64,000 bases of DNA from positions 1 through 64,000 of the forward strand of contig NZ_VKDC01000006.1 of assembly GCF_007097395.1 (NCBI RefSeq). Reading direction: 5' to 3'. The notes under the pieces are model-generated. The model was not told the origin of the DNA. It did no database searches and saw nothing but the letters and a program-made list of their open reading frames with translations. Origin of the DNA: Fulvivirga sp. M361 (GTDB taxonomy: Bacteria; Bacteroidota; Bacteroidia; Cytophagales; Cyclobacteriaceae). Of the stretch, positions 1-8,395 are shown one piece after another; within the stretch, counting starts at the first letter, position 1; every line of letters begins with the position of its first letter. Made by a program: the position numbers and the translations under genes.

Positions 1-108
1 TGCAAGCTCAATGATATCAACCCATTAGAGTGGCTTACCCAAACCCTGAGAAAAATCCCTGAGTATAAGATCAACCAGTTACATGAATTACTGCCTATAA
101 GAAAATAA
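1..108 (+). pseudogene. 3' end of an IS66-family transposase (cut by window edge)
   Basis: The first 35 codons read through to a stop at 106-108. They give a peptide with the pattern LNDINPLEWL, then IPEYKINQLHELLP, close to the conserved C-terminal tail of IS66-type TnpC transposases (LN-x-NP at the start, HP/YKINQ-x-x-ELLP near the end). The 5' part lies outside the window, so I cannot tell whether the transposase is intact. Broken toxin genes immediately downstream suggest an old insertion zone. Family assignment is by motif only. Confidence 0.6.
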
Positions 109-110
109 TC

Positions 111-380
111 ATAATTAAATACACGCCCAACACCGAAGGGATACGGAACTCTGTGAAAAATGGTGAACTTTTGAAGTTGATGCAGGCGAATGGCTTTAGC
201 ATCTTAGTGACGGCAGATCAGCACTTACGTCATTAGCAAAACCTTGAAAAGCATGGTGTCGTCATCATTTTATTGATCAGCCCCACCAATCGCTATGATG
301 TTTTACGCGAATATATTCCCTCTATAGAATCCGAATTACCACCAAAGATCAATTACGGAATAATCGAAATAACGGGCTAA
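111..380 (+). pseudogene. Broken DUF5615/PIN-like toxin-type protein
   Basis: In one frame this stretch encodes KNGELLKLMQANGFSILVTAD, then HLRH, a TAG stop at 234-236, then QNLEKHGVVIILL and NRYDVLREYIPSIESEL. It matches the usual body of Bacteroidota DUF5615-like PIN-fold proteins: an N-G-E-L-L helix, a T-x-D strand end, a Y/H-Q-Q-N-L turn and a final V/I-P-x-I helix. The codon at the stop would be Gln (CAG to TAG) in the family. The first 30 or so residues with the initial acidic residue are missing. These proteins are often toxin partners in toxin-antitoxin pairs. I regard it as inactive unless the stop is suppressed. Confidence 0.6.
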
Positions 381-905
381 GCTGTTTTGATTTCCACATC
401 TTTCACATCAGGCAATGCCCATCTGCTCCAACTAGCGTGCATATACTCCTCAGTCTCTCGCGTAGTTCAAACACAGCATAACAATCGCTGTGCCTTTGGC
501 AAGAGAAGAGATGTATATTAAGTAGGCCTCCGGCCGGGTTGTATCAAGAAGCCAAAGTGTTTTAAAATATGAAAAAGACCATAATCATCGATTGATTTAG
601 CCTGTATAGATATCATGAATAAAATTGACGACTACGTTCACAATAATGATACACAAGCAAGTATTGCTGCACAACCCATGCATTCTTTACAGTAGCACGG
701 GAGATTATGCAGGACGGAGAGGCTTGATGGAAGTTGAAGTAGTGCAAGGCGAGTTATAGGCGCATAGTCCAATTATTCCCGTTCAATAAATCAGCAAGGG
801 AAGAGGGAGTAATAGCTCCTATGGAACCAAATCCTCTAAAAAGCGTTACCTTTAAAGCATACAAAAATGAGGATAAATCGTTATTTTGAGTCAAACGCAT
901 TGATT
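381..905. other. Non-coding, degenerate stretch
   Basis: No reading frame with recognisable protein character was found on either strand in these 525 bases. The stretch lies between two toxin-type remnants. It contains short open stretches broken by many stops, which suggests decayed genes, but I could not name a parent family. A TACCTTTA box at 847-854, upstream of the antitoxin gene, resembles a Bacteroidota -7 promoter element, but no -33 partner is visible at the usual distance. Confidence 0.4.
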
Positions 906-1130
906 ATGAGTGGCACACAGGCCAAAAAGCTGGAATTATTGGAATGGCTTGCCGCCTTACAAGATAAATCGCTGATCGAGGAATTAGCGCAATGGAAGGC
1001 ATCTCGTCAGCGTACCAGTATTGAAGCTTATAATCAAGATATAGAGTCTGCTGACGCTGAAATAGAAGCAGGTGACTATACTTCTCACGAAGAAGCGGTC
1101 AAAGCGATCCGTTCATGGAGAGAACAGTAG
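906..1130 (+). CDS. Small type II antitoxin-like protein
   Basis: This 74-residue acidic, helical protein starts MSGTQAKKLELLEWLAALQD and ends EEAVKAIRSWREQ. The shape is common to Bacteroidota antitoxins encoded just before ParE/RelE toxins: an N-terminal helix with L-E-L-L-E/D-W-L, then a YNQDIESADAEIEAG segment and a short E-E-A helix. I start at the ATG at 906. An in-frame ATG at 867 would add 13 residues that do not look like the family. Its stop overlaps the start of the next reading frame by 16 nt, as expected for a co-translated pair. The toxin partner is broken, so this would be a solitary antitoxin. Confidence 0.6.
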   Translation: MSGTQAKKLELLEWLAALQDKSLIEELAQWKASRQRTSIEAYNQDIESADAEIEAGDYTSHEEAVKAIRSWREQ

Positions 1131-1410
1131 TCTGGAACAAGCGGCCTTTGCAACATCTGGCTAAGGAGCTTAAACGTATCAGTGAGGGGTCTTACTAAAA
1201 TGCTGAGTTAGTAGAAACAGCGATCCTTACGTCATTAGAAGCCTTGAAAACCCGTCCTGAGAAATACCCACCAGATAAGTTTAAACGTAACATCCTGGAC
1301 ATTACCGTGCCTTTGAAACACATAGTTACCGGGTAGCTTATCGCTTTACAGACAAGCAGATCAGGGTATTACGTATCCGTCATGTAAAGCAGGAACCCAA
1401 GCTGTACTGA
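1115..1410 (+). pseudogene. Broken ParE/RelE-family toxin
   Basis: The frame starting at the ATG at 1115 encodes MERTVVWNKRPLQHLAKELK, typical of the RelE/ParE toxin N-terminus (V-V-W-N/T-x-x-A/P-x-x-x-L). A TAA stop at 1196-1198 interrupts it. It continues in frame with AELVETAILTSLEALKTRP and YPPDKFKRN, then shifts frame near 1307-1311. In the second frame the protein ends with HSYRVAYRFTDKQIRVLRIR followed by HVKQEPKLY, the family's conserved C-terminal strand and final Tyr. One stop plus one frameshift make this a clear pseudogene. It would have cut mRNA or blocked gyrase, depending on subfamily, which I cannot decide. Confidence 0.7.
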
Positions 1411-1439
1411 GGCCACCTCACGCGTCTGCCTCTAGGCAC

Positions 1440-1740
1440 ACCAACTAGTCCGCGTCTGTGCCGCGGATTACCGGATGTAAATTGGTGAAAGTTCTAGCAT
1501 TTACAATGCGGGTATCAAGGAGCCTTTTGGCTAAAAAGCATACCCCAACTATTCCTCGTTTTTTCAACAAGGGTTAAGGAGTGTTAGAAACGAAAGAGCC
1601 AGCATTTACCATGCGGCTTACCACCAACGCGAGTTAACCATTGAATAAATTCAGTTCCTCGGATCAACGCGTATCAGACAAAAAGATCAAGTATTTTTAA
1701 TACAGTTTCCCACCAACGAAAATCAACCATTAAAAAAATC
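1440..1740. repeat. Cluster of short hairpin repeats (REP-like)
   Basis: The gene-free stretch 1411-1782 holds several small inverted repeats. One at 1450-1466 has arms ccgcg and cgcgg around a 7-nt loop. GCATT-tac-AATGC lies within 1496-1511, and a near copy (agcatttaccatgcgg) is at 1601-1616. A second pair of similar blocks begins with ccaccaacg at 1621 and caccaacg at 1711, each followed by a related tcaaccatt/ttaaccatt segment. This looks like REP-type palindromic repeats or decayed transposon ends. No transposase of the matching kind is visible here. Confidence 0.35.
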
Positions 1741-1782
1741 AAACGCATAAAATTGCGTATTTTTGCATCGAATCTTGTTGGT

Positions 1783-3564
1783 TTGAAATACACTTATCTC
1801 CTTCTTTTACTGGTCTCTTATCCGCTGTTATACGGACAAGATCCTGCTGTACTGGATAGCCTGAAAAATCGTGCTCAGTTTTCTCCGGATTCGATGGAAA
1901 ATATCTCTGAAACAGACACTACACGACAACGAATAGTGACCAAACTGGATAGTATTGCGAATCTTAACTTACCAGTAGGTCAGGCAGATTCACTTCGGTC
2001 ACAGTGGTTGGGGCAATTAGATGACCTGAATAATCCATCTCTTTTAAAATCGAACCGTCTGGACTCCTTAACACGTTACCGTGCGTTTGCAGACAGCCTT
2101 AAATCTCTCAACCTTCCTCATGAAAAATATGTCAGTCGACTGGACAGTCTGATGAAGTTGCCGGAGGAGAAGGTACAGGGATACCTGGCCAAATGGAAAG
2201 AAAAAGCCAATAAACAAAGCGATAGGTTAGGGACAAAAAGACTGGAAGATAAAGTAAATGCCGGTATACCCGACCCCAATAGAGCAGGGTTCAATGCGCC
2301 TGGCATGGATGAGACTGGTATTGACCCTCCAACAGATAAGATACCGACAAATGAAATAGCTGGAAAAGCCAGTGGTTTGGAACAGGACCTTGGACTTTCC
2401 GGTGATGTCTCTGAAATCGAAAAACTGAAGGAAGAGCTGGCATTGGATGATCAGGTAGGATCTGCTGTTGATCCGTTAAAAGAAGATCTGGAATTAGACA
2501 AATTACAGGAGCAGGTCAGTGATGTTAAGGCATTGCCATCTGCAGAGGTGAATAAGGTAAAAGAGGCTGCCGGTGCAGATAAGGCAAATAAACAGCTGGA
2601 CAAGGTGTCTCAACGAGCAGAAGAGGGAAGTGAATATGCCCGGGAGGTTCAGGCAGCGGCAGATGGAGATTTTACGGAAGTAGAGGAGCGGATGGAGCAG
2701 AAAGCGCTTAAGAAAGCAGGTGCCTTGAATGACCTGGAAGAACAATCGGCGCTTTTGGAAGAAGCACGAAAAGAGCATGAGGAATACCTTTCCTTGCAAC
2801 AAGAGTATATAAAGCGGGCACAAAAGTACAGTGATCCGGCGTTTGTAAAGCAGCGAATACAGGAAAAATCAAAATATGTGGCTAACGACCAATTGAAAAA
2901 GTATAAGAGCAAGGTAGAAGATGCTCAGAAAGAATTAGCAGAACTTAAGATGGACTCTGTAAAACGGTTTATTGAAGTTAAAAGCGCCGAAGAGTGGCCA
3001 CTGCGGGACAGAATTATTTTCGGAGCTAACCTTGAGTTGTTGCGTAATGACATTATCCAGGTGGATGCAGCGCCTTACATAGGCTTTATGTTGGATGATC
3101 GGTGGCATGCCTATTTTAGCTATATGTACCGGATCCGTTTTAACAAAGACGACAGTCGTGTGCTGTTGAATAATCCGGTTTACGGGCCAAGATTGAGTTT
3201 CACCTATCGTTTCTACAAAGGCTTTTATGGCCTGCTTTCCGGTGAACAGGTCAGGGTGGATGTACCAAAGACCGGTCCGGCTGATCTCAGTGTACGCGAA
3301 TGGAGACGTGGCCTGTTTTTGGGCGTTGGTAACCGATATAACATCACCCCTCATATGAAAGGAACGGTGCAACTCATGTATAATTTTTTACATGACAATA
3401 CCAGTCCTTACGCAAGACCTATTAACATTCGCATGGGATTTGAAATAGACCTGAAGCAACGTGTTTCCCGGAAAGACGTCATCAATGGTGTGAAGAAAGC
3501 CCATAAAAGGAAAAAAATGCTTGAGAAGATAAAAAAAAGTAGCCCTGTCAAAGATCCATTTTAG
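1783..3564 (+). CDS. Envelope protein with coiled coil and C-terminal beta-rich domain
   Basis: I do not recognise a named family. The chosen TTG start gives 593 residues beginning MKYTYLLLLLVSYPLLYGQ, a clean signal peptide. A TTG at 1753 would add ten residues ahead of it and would overlap a TATTTTTG box (1759-1766) that looks like a Bacteroidota -7 promoter element. Residues of about 40-200 are Asp/Ser/Leu-rich with repeated L-D-S-L units. About 190-400 are strongly charged and predicted to form coiled coil. The last 180 or so residues alternate aromatic and polar residues (YIGFMLDDRWHAYFSYMYR, then LSFTYRFYKGFYGL), suggesting an outer-membrane beta-barrel or porin-like domain. A periplasm-spanning envelope role is inference. 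Confidence 0.65.
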   Translation: MKYTYLLLLLVSYPLLYGQDPAVLDSLKNRAQFSPDSMENISETDTTRQRIVTKLDSIANLNLPVGQADSLRSQWLGQLDDLNNPSLLKSNRLDSLTRYRAFADSLKSLNLPHEKYVSRLDSLMKLPEEKVQGYLAKWKEKANKQSDRLGTKRLEDKVNAGIPDPNRAGFNAPGMDETGIDPPTDKIPTNEIAGKASGLEQDLGLSGDVSEIEKLKEELALDDQVGSAVDPLKEDLELDKLQEQVSDVKALPSAEVNKVKEAAGADKANKQLDKVSQRAEEGSEYAREVQAAADGDFTEVEERMEQKALKKAGALNDLEEQSALLEEARKEHEEYLSLQQEYIKRAQKYSDPAFVKQRIQEKSKYVANDQLKKYKSKVEDAQKELAELKMDSVKRFIEVKSAEEWPLRDRIIFGANLELLRNDIIQVDAAPYIGFMLDDRWHAYFSYMYRIRFNKDDSRVLLNNPVYGPRLSFTYRFYKGFYGLLSGEQVRVDVPKTGPADLSVREWRRGLFLGVGNRYNITPHMKGTVQLMYNFLHDNTSPYARPINIRMGFEIDLKQRVSRKDVINGVKKAHKRKKMLEKIKKSSPVKDPF

Positions 3565-3752
3565 CTATAGGCGATCGACTAAGCTATTTAATAGGCCAGT
3601 CAGGGGGTAAAAATTTCTATAGAAGAAGTGCCCTGGCATCATTCATAAACACATATTCTGTATTCCAATGAACTGTGGATGAGTCCCCTTTCCTTTGAAT
3701 TGATCAAATAATTACTTAAATTAATCTACTCACCAAATCAAATGCGCAAACT

Positions 3753-4214
3753 ATGGTAAAAAGTTTTCAAGGGGTAAGACAGGTAAAGCCTGTGAAAGCC
3801 CAACCTCAGGATATATCCGTTGATAATTATATGAGTAGACAATTAATCACTTTTAGTCCGGATGATACAATGGATAAAGTGATCAAGGTCTTGTTGGATA
3901 AGAAGATTGCCGGAGGGCCTGTGGTCGATGAAAACAAACAGTTAGTAGGCGTTATTTCCGAAGGAGATTGCCTGAAGGAAGTGGTAAAAGGAAAATACAA
4001 TAATACACCCAGTCTGTCAGGCAGAGTGAGTGATCATATGTCAAAAGAGGTGAAGACCGTTCCTCCGGAAATGAACATCTTCGAAGTTGCTCAACTATTC
4101 CTGACCATGAAGTTGAGAAGGTTTCCCGTTTTAAAAGAAGGAAAACTTGTCGGTCAGATCAGCCAGAAGGATGTCATGCGTGCGGTACAAAAACTTAAAA
4201 ACGCTACATGGTAG
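3753..4214 (+). CDS. CBS-domain pair protein
   Basis: A 153-residue protein made almost entirely of two CBS motifs. The first (about residues 25-80) runs from YMSRQLITFSPDDTMDKVIK to GVISEGDCLKEV. The second (about 90-150) runs from HMSKEVKTVPPEMNIFEVAQ to LVGQISQKDVMRAVQKL. Paired CBS motifs form a Bateman module that binds adenine nucleotides such as AMP or ATP and usually controls a partner protein. No catalytic domain is attached, so it probably acts as a free-standing cytoplasmic regulator. The start is the ATG at 3753. The downstream gene is convergent, and the 83-bp gap has only a weak 6-bp hairpin (4214-4228). Confidence 0.85.
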   Translation: MVKSFQGVRQVKPVKAQPQDISVDNYMSRQLITFSPDDTMDKVIKVLLDKKIAGGPVVDENKQLVGVISEGDCLKEVVKGKYNNTPSLSGRVSDHMSKEVKTVPPEMNIFEVAQLFLTMKLRRFPVLKEGKLVGQISQKDVMRAVQKLKNATW

Positions 4215-4297
4215 TTGCTTCAAAAGCAATAAACATTACTATATACTAGTGCGGGTAAATAAGGAGATACTTAAGTAGCGGAAATATCAGAAATTGC

Positions 4298-7200
4298 TCA
4301 AAGCATAGCTTTTAGTTTTCCCAGTTCATTTTTAAGTACCTTAAAACGTTCCAGGGCATCTTTTCCGGGCTGCTGATCCGCTTTGTTCATCATGTTATAC
4401 AGGTAGTTGATCTGATCGGCAAGCATGGGTTGTGGATAGGTTCCTTCTGCGGTCTTTAATTTCTGTAATACGTTGGAGAGTGTAACATGACGTTCTGTAT
4501 CATATTCGGGTAAACCGGCCACTTTCTTCTTTTTATCCAGTTGTTTAAACTCTTTATTGAGCTCATCTTCCAGCTTTCGGGCTTCAGTGAGAAGCGCTAT
4601 CAGGTCCAGTTGTAGTTTTAGCAGTTCGGAGATATGATCTGAGGTAGTATGTGTTGCATTACGAGGATCCTGCATCAGGTTAAAAGTTTGTGTTAGCGTA
4701 GCACTACCTATGGTTAACTTGGCGGTGTAAACGCCTGGCGCTGCTAAAGGGCCATTTTTATAACGCTGGCGTTGCTTACTACTCCATGGCCCAGCATACG
4801 TCATGTTCCAATGAAACCGGTTTAAACCTTTATGGGTAGTTAATTTTTTATCCACCAGGTAAGTGATGGTATTTGTACTCATATCACTTATGGCCTGTTC
4901 TTCGCCTTTCATCTGACTGCTGTCCCCGAAATATGTATTTACAATATTTCCCTTATCGTCCATAATGTCTAATCGTATACTCGTATTTGTTGATTCGGAC
5001 AGGTAATAGTCAATGATCACGGAGGGTTTTGGATAAGTAATTAGCGGAGCGCCTTCCGTACGTACTTTCGGGTAACGAAAACGGTAGGTATCCGATGGCT
5101 TGAATAAGACAGCGTTGTCTTTTAAGTTTGTGATGTTTTTGTCTCGGAGTGTGGCGATATTATCCAATACCCAAAAGGAACGCCCCATAGTGGACAGCAC
5201 AAGGTCGTTACGATGTATTTTGATGTCAGTGATAGGTGTCAAAGGTAAATTTTGCTGGAAAGGTACCCATTGTTCGCCGTCGTTGAAGGAAATGAACATA
5301 CCCCATTCGGTACCGGCATAGAGTAACCCCGGTCGTTTCGGGTCTTCACGTATCACCCGGGTGGGGTAGTCTGCGGGGATCCCGTTAGTTCCTGTGGTTA
5401 GTAGTTTCCAGCTTTTACCGTAATTCTCAGTTTTATAAATGTAAGGTTTCCAATCCCCTAACTGGTAGCGCAGTACGGCGATGTAAGCTTTTTCAGCATT
5501 ATGAGGTGACGGTTCCACCGCATCCACTCTTCCTCCCTGTGGTAGTTTTGACGGTGTTACGTTGTCCCAGGTCTTTCCATCATTTTGCGTGACGTAGACA
5601 GGTCCGTCATTAGCGCCTGTCCATATCACTCCCTTTTGAACCGGTGATTCTCGTATCGAATAGAGTGTACTGTAAAATTCTTCTCCCGTAATGTCCCGTG
5701 TGATCGGGCTACCGGAAATCACTTGTTTGTCTGCCTTGAAAGCCGTCAGGTCCGGGGATATCGTTTCCCAGGTGACTCCTTCATCCCGTGTGCGATGAAC
5801 ATATTGAGAGCCGTGAAAGATCACACCAGCGTCATGAGGGGATACATGGATCGGCGAGACGCGTTGAAAGCGATAATTGAGGTCTTTGGGGTTATGACCG
5901 TACATGTTTGATGCCCCGACATAATATGATTTTTCAATTCCTGTGCGTTTGTCATATACGGTGAATCGTCCTTTGCAGTTGGCATATACAATGTCCGGGT
6001 TTCCCGGTTTAGGTACGGCCGGGCCTGTTTCACATCCGCCGGTATTCATGATCCAACCGATACCTGCCCTTTGTACACCGTAAGGGGCCATACTTGGGAC
6101 AGATATGGTCGTATAATTATCCTGTTGGCCACCGTAAAGCCAATAAGGATACTGATCGTCTACCTCTACCTGGTAGATTTCAGTAGTAGGTTGATTGAAT
6201 TGGGTGGACCAGCTTTGGCCTCCATTGTGAGTAACATTGGCCCCGCCATCGTTGGCTTGTATGAACAGGTCGGTATTGTTGGGGTTGATCCACATGTCAT
6301 GGTTATCACCGTGAGGGGGAGAAAGTTTTGACCAGGATTTTCCGCCATTGACGGACTTATAGTAGCTGGTAGCCATGGCATATACAATGTCCGGGTTTTT
6401 CGGGTCCACTTCTATGTTCGTATAGTAAAATGGCCTCTCGCGTATTCCTTTATGGTCTGAAACCTGTTGGAAGGACTTTCCCTGGTCTGTAGACTTGTAT
6501 AAACCTCCTTTATCATCCGGAGCTTCTATCAAAGCATAAACGATCCGTGAATCACCCGGGCAAACGGCCAGGTCAATTTTACCGATAAGGCCTTCTGGCA
6601 ACCCCTTAGTAACTTTTTCCCAGGTAGTTCCTCCGTCCATTGATTTGTAAATACCACCTTCTTGCGTAGTACCTCCGCTGATGATCGTCCATGGTTTCCG
6701 TTCGGCTTTCCAGGCAGCGGCATAAATGATCTCAGGGTTTCCGGGGAGTAACTCCAGGTCAGCGAAGCCAACTTTATCCGAAATGAATAACTTTTTTTTC
6801 CATGATTTACCCCCGTCGGTAGTTTTATATATTCCTCGTTCTGCATTTGGCTGAAATGCCTGCCCGATAGCGGCTACGTAAACTATATTATGATTTTCAG
6901 GGTGTATCTCCAGCGCACCGATATGTCCTGTTTTGGTCAGGCCAATGGGGTCCCATGTTTTCCCTGCATCTATGGATTTGTAAACACCCTTCCCTGAGAT
7001 GACATTGCTACGTAGACCGTCGGAACCGGTGCCGGCATATACGATGTTTTCATCATTTTGAGCTACTGCTATGGCGCCGATAGAAGGTGTTTCAAAGTAC
7101 CCGTCCGATACGTTGCTCCAGGTAGTACCATAGTCTTCCGTTTTCCATACACCCCCACCGGTGGCTCCCAGGTAATATGTAGAAGGTTTTGAAGCTATGC

Positions 7201-7333
7201 CTGCCACTGTGGTCACTCTTCCTCCACGTTCAGGCCCTACATTTCTGTATTTCAGGGCAGAGAAATCCTGACTTTTTATGGAATGAGCGTTGATAATAAG
7301 AAAGGCTAGAAGGATGGTTGAGGTCGCTTTCAT
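4298..7333 (-). CDS. Secreted VPS10/BNR-repeat (sortilin-like) protein
   Basis: This 1011-residue protein begins MKATSTILLAFLIINAHSIKSQ, a signal peptide. The frame is open 132 bases further upstream, but that extension is charged and would hide the signal, so I start at 7333. Residues of about 25-700 contain many Asp-box/BNR turns (GGVWKTEDYGTTW, YKTTDGGKSW, YKSMDGGTTW and similar) typical of VPS10/sortilin-like or photosystem-stability-factor-like beta propellers. The last third is a beta-sandwich plus a helical tail (LELQLDLIALLTEARKLEDE-like). Annotators often call these glycosyl hydrolases, but no catalytic residues can be assigned and the function is unknown. A paralogue lies at 8396-11692. 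Secretion to the envelope is inferred from the signal peptide. Confidence 0.8.
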   Translation of the reverse strand: MKATSTILLAFLIINAHSIKSQDFSALKYRNVGPERGGRVTTVAGIASKPSTYYLGATGGGVWKTEDYGTTWSNVSDGYFETPSIGAIAVAQNDENIVYAGTGSDGLRSNVISGKGVYKSIDAGKTWDPIGLTKTGHIGALEIHPENHNIVYVAAIGQAFQPNAERGIYKTTDGGKSWKKKLFISDKVGFADLELLPGNPEIIYAAAWKAERKPWTIISGGTTQEGGIYKSMDGGTTWEKVTKGLPEGLIGKIDLAVCPGDSRIVYALIEAPDDKGGLYKSTDQGKSFQQVSDHKGIRERPFYYTNIEVDPKNPDIVYAMATSYYKSVNGGKSWSKLSPPHGDNHDMWINPNNTDLFIQANDGGANVTHNGGQSWSTQFNQPTTEIYQVEVDDQYPYWLYGGQQDNYTTISVPSMAPYGVQRAGIGWIMNTGGCETGPAVPKPGNPDIVYANCKGRFTVYDKRTGIEKSYYVGASNMYGHNPKDLNYRFQRVSPIHVSPHDAGVIFHGSQYVHRTRDEGVTWETISPDLTAFKADKQVISGSPITRDITGEEFYSTLYSIRESPVQKGVIWTGANDGPVYVTQNDGKTWDNVTPSKLPQGGRVDAVEPSPHNAEKAYIAVLRYQLGDWKPYIYKTENYGKSWKLLTTGTNGIPADYPTRVIREDPKRPGLLYAGTEWGMFISFNDGEQWVPFQQNLPLTPITDIKIHRNDLVLSTMGRSFWVLDNIATLRDKNITNLKDNAVLFKPSDTYRFRYPKVRTEGAPLITYPKPSVIIDYYLSESTNTSIRLDIMDDKGNIVNTYFGDSSQMKGEEQAISDMSTNTITYLVDKKLTTHKGLNRFHWNMTYAGPWSSKQRQRYKNGPLAAPGVYTAKLTIGSATLTQTFNLMQDPRNATHTTSDHISELLKLQLDLIALLTEARKLEDELNKEFKQLDKKKKVAGLPEYDTERHVTLSNVLQKLKTAEGTYPQPMLADQINYLYNMMNKADQQPGKDALERFKVLKNELGKLKAML

Positions 7334-7469
7334 AGGGTTCGAAGAGATTGATGCGCGTTCAGACAATGTTAATTTATTCCTATGGTTTTTGTGAGCACTC
7401 TTTGATAATCGGCACATCATTACTTCCATATACTTATGGGTAAGGATGAAAGGGAGGGAATTCAAATCA

Positions 7470-7503
7470 GGGCTTTACAGTCCCTATGGAGACTGTAAAG
7501 CCC
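7470..7503. other. Perfect 13-bp inverted repeat upstream of the VPS10 gene
   Basis: The arms gggctttacagtc (7470-7482) and gactgtaaagccc (7491-7503) are perfectly complementary around an 8-nt loop. The repeat lies in the 278-bp gap between the H-NOX-like gene and the downstream VPS10 gene, both on the minus strand. Neither side has a T-run, so it is not a standard intrinsic terminator. It could be an RNA hairpin separating the two transcripts, an mRNA-stabilising 5' structure or a protein site. Confidence 0.6.
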
Positions 7504-7611
7504 GGCCAAGATGAGAAAGTCCGTATTATGATCAGCGAATGCTTTTATCATTATCTTACCCTATGGACAAGGGATAATTATGACTAAAATAGCTACATTC
7601 TGATGCTTGGG

Positions 7612-8163
7612 CTAAGACAGGACGGGAGTCGTATTCCTGACTCTTTTTATGGTAAGTACCTCATTTCCTGTAGCGCCAGATCTTTTGATGGTTAACTTAG
7701 TATTGTAATGTTTTCCTATGGCCCTGACAATGCCTATACCAAAAGCCAGGGCGTCTCGTTTAGAAGTGTATGATATGGTAATCTCATCTTTTCCTTTCCT
7801 GTTAATGATGAGGGTGGGAGAGGCTACATTGTTTTGTGTTGTTTTAACGGACCCGTATATCATGACCTCTATGTTTTCGATTAAGTCCATCGCATCCCAC
7901 TCTTCCCTTATGAATGCGCTGAATCTTTTGTACAAACTTGGAGTGATGTACTGACCAAAAGCTTCCAAAACAGAGTCTCTGCTCACTCCCAGCATTTTGC
8001 ATACAGCGTCCAAAATTTGTTCCACCTCATGGTCGGGATAGGCTTGAGTAGGATCATAGTACTTCATTCCTAAGCCACAGCCATACAGTATTTCTTTAAG
8101 GGCTTTCTGTCCATGGTTTTCTCTTACAAATTGGAACAGCTGTTTAAAAATAATACCATGCAT
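7612..8163 (-). CDS. H-NOX/HNOB-fold protein lacking the proximal heme histidine
   Basis: This 183-residue protein has the size and landmarks of the H-NOX (heme nitric oxide/oxygen binding) fold. It starts MHGIIFKQLFQFVRENHG, aligning with the MKGTIVGTWIKTL-type H-NOX start, and it has a Y-x-S-x-R motif at Y132, S134 and R136, which in H-NOX holds the heme propionates. The start is the ATG at 8163, chosen by this alignment; a TTG at 8184 would add seven residues. In my alignment the position of the heme-ligating His (about residue 99) is Glu, within LIENIEVMIY, and no His is near. It may bind heme differently, bind another ligand, or be heme-free. It sits alone between two VPS10 genes, with no adjacent kinase or cyclase. 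Confidence 0.65.
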   Translation of the reverse strand: MHGIIFKQLFQFVRENHGQKALKEILYGCGLGMKYYDPTQAYPDHEVEQILDAVCKMLGVSRDSVLEAFGQYITPSLYKRFSAFIREEWDAMDLIENIEVMIYGSVKTTQNNVASPTLIINRKGKDEITISYTSKRDALAFGIGIVRAIGKHYNTKLTIKRSGATGNEVLTIKRVRNTTPVLS

Positions 8164-8301
8164 CGCGTAAATGGGTTTGATCAATACAATGCCGACGCTT
8201 TATATAAAAGGAATAGGAGCAATTGCAGCACAAATGCTGGTGGCGAGTTGAGAGCTTTCCTGTGTTACGGGTCGACAAAGGATTGTGGTTTTAAAAATAA
8301 G

Positions 8302-8335
8302 GAATTGAAAAGACCCTAAAGGCCCTTTTCAATTC
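8302..8335 (-). terminator. Intrinsic terminator after the large VPS10 gene
   Basis: Arms gaattgaaaag (8302-8312) and cttttcaattc (8325-8335) pair perfectly over 11 bp with a 12-nt loop. Read on the minus strand, the stem is followed by ccttattttt, a T-rich tract. It lies 61 bases past the stop of the 8396-11692 gene and ahead of the H-NOX-like gene, so the two are probably separate transcripts. Confidence 0.65.
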
Positions 8336-8395
8336 GTGCATAGTTTAAACCGTTTTTAGTACGTTTAAGTTTTTTTTAACGAGTGTTTTTATTAT

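Noticed and set aside
4214-4228. Small hairpin ttgctt/aagcaa after the CBS gene
   Set aside because: Six base pairs without a T-run.
7334-7465. Earlier start of the 4298-7333 protein
   Set aside because: The extra residues are charged and precede a perfect signal peptide.
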